Below are positions 28,801-38,703 of a DNA stretch of 41,123 nt, piece by piece. The stretch is from Atopobium sp. oral taxon 810 str. F0209 (GTDB taxonomy: Bacteria > Actinomycetota > Coriobacteriia > Coriobacteriales > Atopobiaceae), in contig NZ_KE952951.1 of NCBI RefSeq assembly GCF_000466405.1, positions 1-41,123 of the forward strand, in the 5' to 3' direction. Position numbers and translations under genes: made by a program. Each line of letters begins with the position of its first letter. Within the stretch, counting starts at the first letter, position 1. The notes below the pieces were generated by a model. The model had not been told where the DNA came from. It saw only the letters and a list, made by a program, of their open reading frames with translations, and made no database searches.

Positions 28801-29088
28801 CACGTTTTCTTTGGTATCAACTTTTGCTTTGGTATCTAAATCTTCATTAGTATTATCGTTTGGTGTAGCGGTAGTGACTTCTTTTGTATCACTACCTGCA
28901 TCATCCTCGCTAGTTTCTTTGTCGTCGGGCTCTTCTTGTATATTTTCTATAGTCTCTTTTGAAGCTGGAGGAATTTCTTCAGCATAGGCAAGAGGTAATC
29001 GTAAAAAGAGGGCCAGCAATAGGAACATGGGTGTCAAGGCTAACGCTCGTGTCATATGAGCAACAGAGCTTGAGAGCTTCTTTTCCAC
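25900..29088 (-). CDS. Large secreted/membrane protein with MucBP-like domains and a K/P-rich 20-residue repeat tail
   Basis: A 1062-residue protein, start GTG with GGGG upstream. Parts in order: signal peptide (1-36, ending AYAEE); acidic low-complexity stretch (37-135); a beta-rich adhesin-like region (about 145-400); two MucBP-like domains (about 410-470, 472-534, starting ILVQYVDTTGND and RVKFSFVDEAGKK); a Thr/Pro/His linker (535-590); a helical domain (590-800); a membrane segment (808-824); a second hydrophobic stretch (849-882); then a cationic tail (890-1062) in which K-P pairs recur at alternating 8 and 12 residues, a 20-residue unit. There is no LPXTG. I do not recognise the helical domain. 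AT-rich relative to neighbours, suggesting transfer. Binding to mucin or host surface is inferred from MucBP. Confidence 0.85.
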   Translation of the reverse strand: MEKKLSSSVAHMTRALALTPMFLLLALFLRLPLAYAEEIPPASKETIENIQEEPDDKETSEDDAGSDTKEVTTATPNDNTNEDLDTKAKVDTKENVSAQEPAVEIGDTGSEAKVPTKEEEPEKDTTPTVKEATVLGELDTSKKGVEYFRNITISIVGENLTDAHFLTKEGLHWSEKTTVESIKGKELGNYDFSNFSGARPHARVKTFSINNGDSGRITYVGKTKSGIDLDLIWTVISSDKEDWAAHSGYNDHRIKGLGFIGEQFFDGARGNSIVVLYNNASRLGLNYRIVKHATTEEQLVVVSFISTDIDSAQGVKTDLANIVEIIPKESHLTKKNGIIYDTTKGALNLNGSADLPRGGYLGAGFLSHFSYIFYSPAPARAHDSYAYPTAVRYDIFGSSLQAKLQARISQHILVQYVDTTGNDIKAKEFYRGFTDESYRISSLLIPSYQLVDIKKDESDSNYPVITFVYSPEYRVKFSFVDEAGKKLAKDRQYSVLEGKQLSYKPESIEGYIVPNTYQAIITRDLEHVFVYKKIARPTHEHKNAGKNTTQHDSKNNTFHTGQTTQTTSSQVPHKSSPTNTPTKPTPPKAAIDPFLINTNMTAEEKKQFLDYIDEVTRQAKKKYGKDKNKINHAIANAIAYPVYAEDFLQSLTNDFGKKPEVENYSDIKDLLDRIHQKGHYLADFPHLATTLATAEDSGPKKEILKWLAGLSISNLFGHSPEDNFFQLNSLTGDTLTNINAKDRRTDIDAIIFHYHPDFKNLTLDECIKRYYSTENLEVERQRLYKEVLALQSKSGASIEVQERNNILGATLTLSGMLLILLALKNKLKKEAKKFKDNPVSYIKNFLSKIGPGIIAIATTPLTLVGVALGTLSNLASNAVVYGAKIASSLGKKVYLHVLRPAATSIGKHILQPVGTSLVQPAYQKLIKPALSVVEKKVLRPVVQKLVKPAAKFVKNKIIRPIKNKVVKPVAKFVSNKIIKPISKKVIKPAAKFVHNKLIKPVHRKVIKPLYNKVIKPAVKPLYRKVIKPTAKFIKKKVIKPVARFVKNKVAKPIGKFFKRFWK

Positions 29089-29177
29089 GGTATTTTCCCC
29101 GAAATAAGCAGCATATGACTTTTTTATAGTAGTCCTTGCAACCGAGTCATATAGGATGCAAAACGCATCTTTTTTAA

Positions 29178-29259
29178 TAGATGGTTCATTCTTCGGACTT
29201 TTGAAAAAACTTACCTGCCCATTTATGCTTGCTTACTTCGAAACTTGAACCATTTGCGG
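29178..29259. repeat. Degenerate TGAACC-core repeats upstream of the island operon
   Basis: TAGATGGTTCA (29178-29188) followed by CTTCGG, and TGAACCATTTGCGG (29246-29259) preceded by CTTCGAAAC, have cores 62 bases apart in opposite orientations. Midway lies ACCTGCCC (29213-29220). The same element lies about 30 bases from a core in the large array (31460-31467). Confidence 0.55.
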
Positions 29260-29276
29260 TTATTTAGAAGAGCTTT

Positions 29277-29328
29277 GAGGTGGCAAGGCTAAACATTACA
29301 GCCCTGCCACCTCGAAACCTATCTATTT
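29277..29328. repeat. Right copy of the 52-bp perfect direct repeat
   Basis: This copy is identical to 24720-24771, 4,557 bases away in direct orientation. It lies immediately after the stop of the M3 peptidase gene and ahead of the island operon on the minus strand. Together the copies look like a duplicated boundary or attachment site; no integrase or transposase lies between them. Confidence 0.9.
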
Positions 29329-29334
29329 TGTTAG

Positions 29335-31038
29335 CTATTCGATGCCAGTCAAATCATAAGACTCAAGCCATTTGCTTGCATGCTCGCAAACACTGCGCAA
29401 GCATGCTTCATCAAAGGGCGAGACAAGCTCGGCCCCAGCCACAAGATCAGTAAATGCTTTGGTGCCACCTTGACGGGTGTATGCCATGTAATGTTTCCAA
29501 GCATTGGCAAAGTCCTCTTGAGAGAGCTCCCAAATCTCAAGCGCCACAGTCTGTGCCAAGCAATAATCGATGTAATACAGCGGCCACTCGTAAATGTGTA
29601 TCTGGCGCTGCCAACCCATGCCGTCACCATAGAAAGGAATATCGCCATCAACAGATATCCAAGGCATATAGATTGCCAGCAAGCGACGCCAAGTAGCATG
29701 GCGCTCGGCAGGAGTCAGCTCGGGCTGCTCGTACATCAGGTGCTGGAAGTGATCGACCATCGTGCCATAAGGAATGAAGGTAAGGGCACCCGCCAAATGT
29801 GCATAGCGATATTTACGTGCATCCTTGCCAAAAAATCCCTCAATCCAAGGCCACGCGAGGAACTCCATACTCATAGAGTGAACCTCACAAGCTTCTGAAC
29901 TAGGCATTGCAAGCGAGCCGGGCACACGCTGAGTATTCATGTAATAACTAAAGGCATGACCCGCCTCATGGGTCATCACGTCAACATCGCCTTGAGTACC
30001 GTTGAAATTAGCGAAGATGAACGGGACTTTATGATCAGGAATTTCGGTCATGTAGCCGCCAGCAGCCTTTCCCTTTGTGGAAAGCAAATCCATTAGCTGG
30101 CCATTGAGCATGGTCTCAAAGAATTCCTTAGTCTCGGGGCTAAGCTCACTGTAGAAGGTACGTGCAGCCGCCACAATGTCATCGGGCGTGCCTTCGGGCA
30201 GAGGATTTCCTGAACGGAAGGTCAGACCCTCATCTGCAAAAGAGAGGGGATACGGGCGGCCAATACGCTTTGCTTGCTCAAGAAAAACTCTATTGGCCAC
30301 AGGCACCACATAGGTACGAACAGCCTTGCGGAAACGCTCAACATCTTCGCGGTTGTAGCTCAAGCGCTCCATGCGGTCGTAGCCTAAAGGAAGATAGTTG
30401 TCGTAGCCAAGTTTTTTGCCCATAGCATCACGGACATGTACCAGTTCGTCGTAAATGCGATCCAGCTCGGATTGGTTGTCTTTGTACCATGAGCCTTCAG
30501 CTTTCCATGCAGCAAGGCGGCGCGCGTCGTCTTTATCGTGTTTCATGGGAGTAAGCTGAGAGAGAGTATACGTACCACCCTCAAACTCAATCTGAGCAGA
30601 GGCGATAAGCTTTTCGTACTCTTGGACCAAGGCGTTTTCGCGCTTCATCTCATCCATAATTGCAGGAGAGAAACAACGGCGCGCCTGCTCGGCTTTGTCA
30701 AAAATAAGCGTGCCATACTTTGCCTCAAACTCAGGACGGAAGGGCGAGGCAAGCAAGGCTGCACTCCAAGCATCATCAGCTTCCTCAATCTCAGGAGATG
30801 CATCATTCCAGAACTGCTGCTCTTTATCGTAAAACTCGTCAAGCGTGTTAATAGAGTGGCGAATCTCAACAAGGGTATTTAAGGTCGAAATGTGCGCTGC
30901 GAGTCGATCTCTTTCTAGGAAGACTTTCTCTGCTTCCTCAAAGCTACTAGCTTTGGCGAAGCGTTCTGTCAATGCGCTGATATCTGCCTTGACCTTTGCC
31001 AAATCGGGACGCTCATAGGGCATATCCTGAAACTTCAT
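29335..31038 (-). CDS. M3-family oligoendopeptidase (PepF-related)
   Basis: A 567-residue zinc metallopeptidase. The HEAGH motif (about residues 354-358) provides two zinc ligands and the catalytic Glu. It lacks a signal peptide, so it acts in the cytoplasm, cutting oligopeptides of medium length. The length and N-terminus (MKFQDMPYERPDLAKVKADI) fit the PepF-related M3B group. AAAGGAG lies six bases before the ATG. It appears monocistronic: an 837-base repeat-rich region lies upstream and the 52-bp repeat downstream. Confidence 0.92.
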   Translation of the reverse strand: MKFQDMPYERPDLAKVKADISALTERFAKASSFEEAEKVFLERDRLAAHISTLNTLVEIRHSINTLDEFYDKEQQFWNDASPEIEEADDAWSAALLASPFRPEFEAKYGTLIFDKAEQARRCFSPAIMDEMKRENALVQEYEKLIASAQIEFEGGTYTLSQLTPMKHDKDDARRLAAWKAEGSWYKDNQSELDRIYDELVHVRDAMGKKLGYDNYLPLGYDRMERLSYNREDVERFRKAVRTYVVPVANRVFLEQAKRIGRPYPLSFADEGLTFRSGNPLPEGTPDDIVAAARTFYSELSPETKEFFETMLNGQLMDLLSTKGKAAGGYMTEIPDHKVPFIFANFNGTQGDVDVMTHEAGHAFSYYMNTQRVPGSLAMPSSEACEVHSMSMEFLAWPWIEGFFGKDARKYRYAHLAGALTFIPYGTMVDHFQHLMYEQPELTPAERHATWRRLLAIYMPWISVDGDIPFYGDGMGWQRQIHIYEWPLYYIDYCLAQTVALEIWELSQEDFANAWKHYMAYTRQGGTKAFTDLVAGAELVSPFDEACLRSVCEHASKWLESYDLTGIE

Positions 31039-31875
31039 GGATGGCTCCTTTGTTTTGCTTGTTATGCGACAGTACTACGCTAGCAAATTTTTACCTTTGA
31101 AAGATTAGCGCCGCATCTTCGCGATAAGAAATACCCTTTTACAGCGCAAATCAGTCCGTCATGAAATAACTCCTTTGCGCGTCTTTGCTCCACCAGCGGC
31201 CCCCTCAACGCCCACCTCCACAGGCGGTTCAATATGCACCCTTTCACCCGTACTTTCCCTGCAGGCGGTTCACGTTGCACCCTTTTCCCACATCGGGTTC
31301 AATAAGCACCCCCATTCTTCAGCCGTTTGGTACGCTTTTGAACCGCCTGCGGAAAAGTGACTACAACGGGTTCATAAAGCACCCTTTTTACCTGCAGGCG
31401 GTTCAATAAACGCCCTTTTCCCTGCAGAGGGTTCAAGAGGCGCCCTCGGAAGAAAATTTACCTGCCCTTTCTCGAGCCGTTTGGTACGATTTTGAACCCT
31501 CTGCATTAAATGGAAGGCATCGGGTTCAATAAACACCCTCGTGGAAATTTTTATCAGGGCTTTGTGGAAGCAGAGCGACGGTTTTGAACCGTTTGCGGGG
31601 ACGTGGGACGGTATTGAACCGCCTGTGGAGGGTTGAGGGCGATGCGGCGCTGTTTGTGTGGGTTGCGACGCTCTTTGAACTGCTTACGGAGGGCCTGAAG
31701 GAGCTTTCGAACCGGCTACAGGAATTGGGGTGTACTGAAACCACCTGCGGTGGATTGCCCATAAAAGCCATAGCCAAGCAGTTGGGCGCGGTGGCACAGA
31801 TGCGTAGCAAGCTCCATAATGGGTAGGGGCTTTGGTTACAATAGCAAGCGACACTACGCAATTTTAGGGATAATG
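31039..31875. other. 837-base gene-free divergent region dominated by a periodic repeat array
   Basis: The region lies between the divergent M3 peptidase gene and the secreted-protein gene. Open frames here are short or read through repeats (for example a minus frame at 31526-31906 with RRFNTV/KRFKTV echoes) and have no ribosome-binding sites. Apart from promoters, which I could not place, the content is the 31-bp-phased array at 31218-31745. Confidence 0.7.
31218..31745. repeat. Array of about 14 degenerate TGAACC-core repeats with helical (about 31-bp) phasing
   Basis: Cores (TGAACC or its complement GGTTCA) are centred near 31229, 31270, 31299, 31341, 31372, 31403, 31433, 31495, 31526, 31587, 31617, 31678, 31711 and 31739. 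Intervals are 41, 29, 42, 31, 31, 30, 62, 31, 61, 30, 61, 33 and 28. The unit reads roughly GGGTGCTTAT then TGAACCGCCTGCAGG. Seven of the first nine units read towards the peptidase gene and the last five read towards the plus-strand gene. Two plus-oriented units (31341, 31495) share the longer upstream flank GCCGTTTGGTACG. Copies are too diverged and too variable in spacing for a CRISPR array. Confidence 0.8.
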
Positions 31876-33285
31876 ATGAGCAAAGACGGACTTCATAACG
31901 ATACAAGTCTGCCTTCTACTGCAGCAACCACTGAGGAGCACAGCGCTACATCAGATATCCTTGAAAAGACTGAAATTACAGCTACGCGCCTTCAAAATCG
32001 CGATTTCCTCAATAAGGGGCCAGAGCAGAGCTCAGAGCCAGCTCCAGATACCTCGCCAAAATCGAAATTAGAGCGTCATCCCTGGCTGCAAGCTCATCTA
32101 CGTAGCCTAGTAGTACTGGGAATAGCTGCGGTCATTCTTCTGTCGATGATCACAATTTCATCAATTCGTGCAACAGACAAGCCATCGCTCAATCAGGTGA
32201 GCAGCGACATTGCCAACCTGTCCGAGGCTCCTGCCTATGACCCTGGCGATTTTGGTCGTGATACGACGCTAACCCTAGATTCTGTGGACTATAGCGAGGT
32301 CATCCGCGATGAGGACCACTGCAATGCAACAGGTGCTGTCATTTACGCAGGCGATGGGATTGCTGCACGCGAGAAGGTTAGCCTTCTATATGACCGCCAT
32401 GGCCACGGCAAGTGGTCTACAGCTGGAAATCTCATCATCCAAGAAGTGAGCTGGTCTGCCAGCAAAGGACCCGATACGGATAAAGTGCTTACACAAGCAC
32501 GCGTTTTTTTGCAGCGTGCAGATATTGCAGAACGTAAATCTGCCAAGACAGACGAAAAATCTAACCAGACAAACACTTCTTCTACGGAGCAAGACTCTCT
32601 TTATTCTCTCTACCGCGATGCTGACTGCACCGTATTCCAAGAAGAATTCGACTCCGAGACCAACAATGCCACAGTTGTGCTGGCTTTTTCCAACAAGGAC
32701 AGTTTTTCCGAGCGCAAGTGCAAGCTCACAATCAAGTTTCATCTCTCATCACAAACAGGTCAGTGGGACATCAAATCCTGCACGCCAGATGCAGATGCAC
32801 GAAAGACAAGCTACGCCCCGCTTGTAGGCACATGGACAGGCAGCTATCAATCACAGAAAAATGACGGCCACGGCTGCTATGGTGCAAACTCTTCGCCGCT
32901 CAAAATCACTATCGGTAGCACGCAAACCGGCGATGATGGCGTTACTCAGTTAACGGGGACATTTTCGGGCCTTGTACACCATCATGGGGCTGTATCCAAG
33001 GATACGGATTCAAGCGAAGGCGACGTACGCATTGAGAACGTCTCGTTTACCAGTACGCTTGAAACAAATACAAGTGGGGCCTTGGTATTAAAGTACACAA
33101 CACCCAAATCTGCTGAGGGCACCATCGAGCTTATGCTGGTTTTTGGTGGAAGCAAAACTCCCAATGCCGCAACTGCAACACTAACAACCCATTATGAAAA
33201 CGAGCAAAACTTCTTAGTCATCCCCTACACCGTCAGAGGCGAATTTGCCGATAGCTATTCACTTAGCAAAGACGGTGCAGACTAA
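31876..33285 (+). CDS. Membrane-anchored extracellular protein of unknown function
   Basis: A protein of 469 residues. The N-terminal 75 residues are charged and Ser/Thr-rich, followed by one membrane segment (SLVVLGIAAVILLSMITISS) and a long outer domain. It has cysteines in HCNATG, DCTVF, RKCKL, SCTPD and GCYGA contexts, and a C-terminal beta-rich part (LVGTWTGSY, ITIGSTQTG, QLTGTFSGLVHHHG) that resembles lipocalin/avidin-like sheets only loosely. I do not recognise the family. The chosen ATG follows AGGG by six bases; an ATG one codon earlier is too close. The long N-terminal extension to 31819 lacks a ribosome-binding site. Confidence 0.8.
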   Translation: MSKDGLHNDTSLPSTAATTEEHSATSDILEKTEITATRLQNRDFLNKGPEQSSEPAPDTSPKSKLERHPWLQAHLRSLVVLGIAAVILLSMITISSIRATDKPSLNQVSSDIANLSEAPAYDPGDFGRDTTLTLDSVDYSEVIRDEDHCNATGAVIYAGDGIAAREKVSLLYDRHGHGKWSTAGNLIIQEVSWSASKGPDTDKVLTQARVFLQRADIAERKSAKTDEKSNQTNTSSTEQDSLYSLYRDADCTVFQEEFDSETNNATVVLAFSNKDSFSERKCKLTIKFHLSSQTGQWDIKSCTPDADARKTSYAPLVGTWTGSYQSQKNDGHGCYGANSSPLKITIGSTQTGDDGVTQLTGTFSGLVHHHGAVSKDTDSSEGDVRIENVSFTSTLETNTSGALVLKYTTPKSAEGTIELMLVFGGSKTPNAATATLTTHYENEQNFLVIPYTVRGEFADSYSLSKDGAD

Positions 33286-33331
33286 ATCGTCTGCCACGGC
33301 AAGCGAATCTACAATCACACTCAGCAAGAAG

Positions 33332-33787
33332 TTACTCTTCGTCGTCACTTTCTTCAGTAAGGCGGATTGGGTGCTCATCCAACCAAGCGTTAAAACCTTC
33401 TGCAGCAGGCATGCTCTTGAGTTTGCGCTTCACCTGGCGAAGTGCCTGAGAATAACTGTTGGTAAATCCCCCAAAATACAGCGTGGCAGCAAGACATAAA
33501 AACGCAGTTGCAACAAATACGGCAACGGGCTGACGCGATGCCATAGCAGCAAGCGCTGCAATTGCTGCCATCACAACAAAAAACTCCGAGCCTTGATTTG
33601 CTTTTTTGCGTTCGTCTTTACTAATCATATGCAAAAGATCATTTTTGTAGAGCAGATAAAACAGCTGTTCATCACCAATATGATCTTCTCGAGCAACCCG
33701 AGCAAGGTCACGACGCCCAGAGGAATCAAGCGCAGAGTAAGTCCTTGTACTTTTAAAATCGGGAATCTTTTCCAATGCCTTGGCCAC
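33332..33787 (-). CDS. Hypothetical membrane protein
   Basis: A 151-residue protein with a soluble N-terminal part (about 70 residues, helical and charged), two adjacent hydrophobic segments (FFVVMAAIAALAAMAS and VAVFVATAFLCLAATLYFGG) and an acidic C-terminus ending in ESDDEE. The family is not recognised. It follows the HPr-like gene by six bases and is the last gene of the PTS operon. It is convergent with the secreted-protein gene, and no clear terminator was seen in the 46-base gap. Confidence 0.75.
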   Translation of the reverse strand: MAKALEKIPDFKSTRTYSALDSSGRRDLARVAREDHIGDEQLFYLLYKNDLLHMISKDERKKANQGSEFFVVMAAIAALAAMASRQPVAVFVATAFLCLAATLYFGGFTNSYSQALRQVKRKLKSMPAAEGFNAWLDEHPIRLTEESDDEE

Positions 33788-33793
33788 GGGTCT

Positions 33794-34057
33794 CTACCTT
33801 CCGATTAGGTATTGCTTAAGTACGCGGGCGCACTCTTCCTCATCTGGACCATCAACCTCAAGCTCGACAAGCTGATTTTGCCATACATCCGCAGCGAGTA
33901 ATTGGGTGGGGCGCTTTGCATTACAAAATTTTCCACTTACACTGGCATTACGCAAATAAACGTCACTTTGGAACTGCTGTGCAAGAGCGGTAAACTCTGC
34001 TGCGGGGCGAGCATGTAAACCCCCCGGAATACCACAGCTAACATGCATCGTAATCAT
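33794..34057 (-). CDS. HPr-like phosphocarrier protein lacking the regulatory serine
   Basis: An 87-residue HPr-fold protein. The active-site histidine is His15 in GGLHARPAAEF. The region that carries Ser46 in Firmicute HPr (NLKSIMG) reads NAKRPTQ here, with Arg49 in place of the serine. It therefore could accept phosphate from enzyme I on His15, but could not be phosphorylated by HPr kinase at the usual place. The ATG at 34055-34057 follows AGGGG by five bases. It lies in the Lac-type PTS operon. It could be the general HPr of the cell or a dedicated one; other HPr genes would have to be sought elsewhere. Confidence 0.85.
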   Translation of the reverse strand: MITMHVSCGIPGGLHARPAAEFTALAQQFQSDVYLRNASVSGKFCNAKRPTQLLAADVWQNQLVELEVDGPDEEECARVLKQYLIGR

Positions 34058-34071
34058 AAACGCCCCTAATC

Positions 34072-36881
<2,810 letters not shown>

Positions 36882-36958
36882 GGAGTTCGCCTTTCTAGAA
36901 GGGCCGCCCCGCTTTTGGAGCGACCCTGCGTGAATCGGTCGTACAAAAAACTTTACAT

Positions 36959-38230
36959 CTATGCCTTTGCAGCTTCGAGCTCAGCTTGCTCCTTCTTGTT
37001 TTCCTGATCCTCATACGCCTTGAAGAAGGGATACCAGATAAGACCAGATACGAGGAAGGTCACGATAGCAAAGATAACGCCCGTAATAGATCCTTGCGTC
37101 GAGATGAAGGTCGAGATGGGATATGGGCAATACCACAGTTCAAACTGAATGCGAGGAATCGGTGCGAAGGGAATAACCTTGGTAAAGAGAATTGTCAGAA
37201 TAGGAAGAATAATACCCTGCAGCCACATGGGAAGCATCAGCAGAGGATTCCAAGCAATCGCACCAAAGACAACAGGCTCGTTGATATTGAAGATACCGGG
37301 AACAAGGCATGCACGCCCGAGAGCCTTAATTCCGCTGTTCTTGGACAGACACATCAAAACAACCAAAGAAAGCGTAGCACCAACGCCGCCAATCCAAAGA
37401 TAGGTTGTGTAGATAAAGGTCTCAGTAAAGATATGCAAAGTAGAAACCGTAGCGGTACCAGCAGCAACCATAGCGAGGTTATCAGCAATGAGCGCAAGCT
37501 TCACAGGCTCAGTAACAGGGGTAAGTACCCAAGTCGAAATGCCCATAGAGTAAATCACGCAGTACAAGAACAACGTCACAACCATGCCACCAGGCGTATC
37601 GAGAATATTCTGCAGTGGCATAAAGACAGTAACGATGATGTTGTAGATATCAAAACCAGCTACATCCACAAGCAACCAGAAAGCAGAAATGGTCAGCATA
37701 ATGGGAAGCAGTGCATCAAACCACTGACGCACAAAATCGGGGATTGCAGAATCTTCCTTAAAGAAGGAGAACTTATTGAAAGCACCAAAAATAAGACCTA
37801 CTGCAATACCAGCAATAATGGCAGCAAACATGCCACCTGCACCGTAAGCGCTGTGTCCCTGACCAAAGGTGCCAGCTGCATTGTCAGCAACAATCTCAGG
37901 CTCAACCATAATCATAAAGACCATCAAGCCCGTGATACCTGCAATAATGCGCTGCTTACGATAACGTTTCTTTTCGCAATAGTTAAAGGGTACAAGGAAG
38001 GCAACCATCAGCGAAAGTTTGCTCATGGTCCATCCAAAAGGCGTCCAAAAACTCGGTAGCCAAGGAATATAGTCATTCAGAATTGCCAAGCAGCAGAACA
38101 GCGAACCCGCCAGAATGAACGGTAGAATCTGCATCAAGGAATCCTTGATTACCACGACCCACTGGAGGTTGGCGACCTTCTGCAGGCGCGGCGCGAAGGA
38201 GTTCTCGAGCCAGCCAATCAACTTCTCCAT
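36959..38230 (-). CDS. celB: PTS Lac-family EIIC permease (cellobiose type)
   Basis: A 423-residue membrane permease with about ten hydrophobic segments. The start MEKLIGWLENSFAPRLQKVA, then LPFILAGSLFCC, and the substrate-binding INEPVVFGA(I) motif are typical of EIIC of cellobiose, chitobiose or lactose systems. It carries and phosphorylates an oligosaccharide during uptake. GAGGAG precedes the ATG. The substrate is probably a beta-glucoside, as the GH1 gene follows. Confidence 0.94.
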   Translation of the reverse strand: MEKLIGWLENSFAPRLQKVANLQWVVVIKDSLMQILPFILAGSLFCCLAILNDYIPWLPSFWTPFGWTMSKLSLMVAFLVPFNYCEKKRYRKQRIIAGITGLMVFMIMVEPEIVADNAAGTFGQGHSAYGAGGMFAAIIAGIAVGLIFGAFNKFSFFKEDSAIPDFVRQWFDALLPIMLTISAFWLLVDVAGFDIYNIIVTVFMPLQNILDTPGGMVVTLFLYCVIYSMGISTWVLTPVTEPVKLALIADNLAMVAAGTATVSTLHIFTETFIYTTYLWIGGVGATLSLVVLMCLSKNSGIKALGRACLVPGIFNINEPVVFGAIAWNPLLMLPMWLQGIILPILTILFTKVIPFAPIPRIQFELWYCPYPISTFISTQGSITGVIFAIVTFLVSGLIWYPFFKAYEDQENKKEQAELEAAKA

Positions 38231-38261
38231 GTCTTCTCCTCTAGTTCAAACTTGCATTACA

Positions 38262-38280
38262 GCCTGCTTACCAAGCAGGC
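38262..38280 (-). other. Intercistronic hairpin between EIIB and EIIC genes
   Basis: GCCTGCTT (38262-38269) pairs perfectly with AAGCAGGC (38273-38280), three-base loop. No U-tract. It may set relative expression of the two genes by mRNA processing or stability. Confidence 0.5.
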
Positions 38281-38292
38281 GAATTGCCTTTG

Positions 38293-38607
38293 CTACTCAC
38301 CAAAAATCTCATGAATATGAGCCAGTGCTTTCTCACCATCAAGATGGGAGTAATACTCAGGTTTCATCACAACGACATGAATGGGATAGCCTTCGCACAC
38401 TTCTTCGAGGCCTTCCTTGGTTGATGCAAGATGGGGCCCAATCATGAGGCAATCGATTTCTTCGACATAGTCCTCAACAGCAGACTCGCTCACTGCCTTA
38501 ACGGAGATTTCTTCACCCGCCTTTTTTGCTGCCTTACGAATGTTTGCAGCCATAAAGCCTGAGGAAGCACCAGAGCCGCATACCAGAAGAACGTTGTGCT
38601 TTGCCAT
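38293..38607 (-). CDS. celA: PTS Lac-family EIIB component
   Basis: A 104-residue cytoplasmic protein that takes phosphate from EIIA on Cys10 (VCGSGASSGFMA) and passes it to the sugar at EIIC. The start at 38605-38607 has GAAGGG eight bases upstream; the in-frame ATG at 38634 is less well placed. It is the first gene of the operon, downstream of the palindromic region shared with the divergent regulator. Confidence 0.94.
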   Translation of the reverse strand: MAKHNVLLVCGSGASSGFMAANIRKAAKKAGEEISVKAVSESAVEDYVEEIDCLMIGPHLASTKEGLEEVCEGYPIHVVVMKPEYYSHLDGEKALAHIHEIFGE

Positions 38608-38703
38608 TTCATGTTCCCTTCGCCCGTGCGTCAAATAATCAGCCGCAGTCTTTTGGTATGGCTCACTATCCTCCTGTCTCTTTCATGGCTCCACCATATT
38701 CCC

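Noticed and set aside
29154-29176. Plus-strand intrinsic terminator (GATGC/GCATC followed by T-run)
   Set aside because: The stem is only five pairs and no plus-strand gene lies upstream, so it is likely part of the AT-rich leader of the island operon.
31218-31745. CRISPR array
   Set aside because: Units are degenerate, occur in both orientations, spacing is about 31 bp centre to centre, and no cas genes are near.
31218-31745. tRNA genes suggested by GGTTCAA
   Set aside because: GGTTCAA resembles a T-loop, but no flanking acceptor or anticodon stems can be formed around any copy.
31526-31906. Minus-strand open frame with RRFNTV/KRFKTV echoes as a repeat protein
   Set aside because: The echoes follow from the DNA repeats; there is no ribosome-binding site, and orientation flips and frame changes break the pattern elsewhere in the array.
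36986-38059. Plus-strand 357-codon open frame opposite EIIC
   Set aside because: Antisense shadow; composition (Asn, Lys, Arg, His runs) is that of a reversed membrane protein gene.
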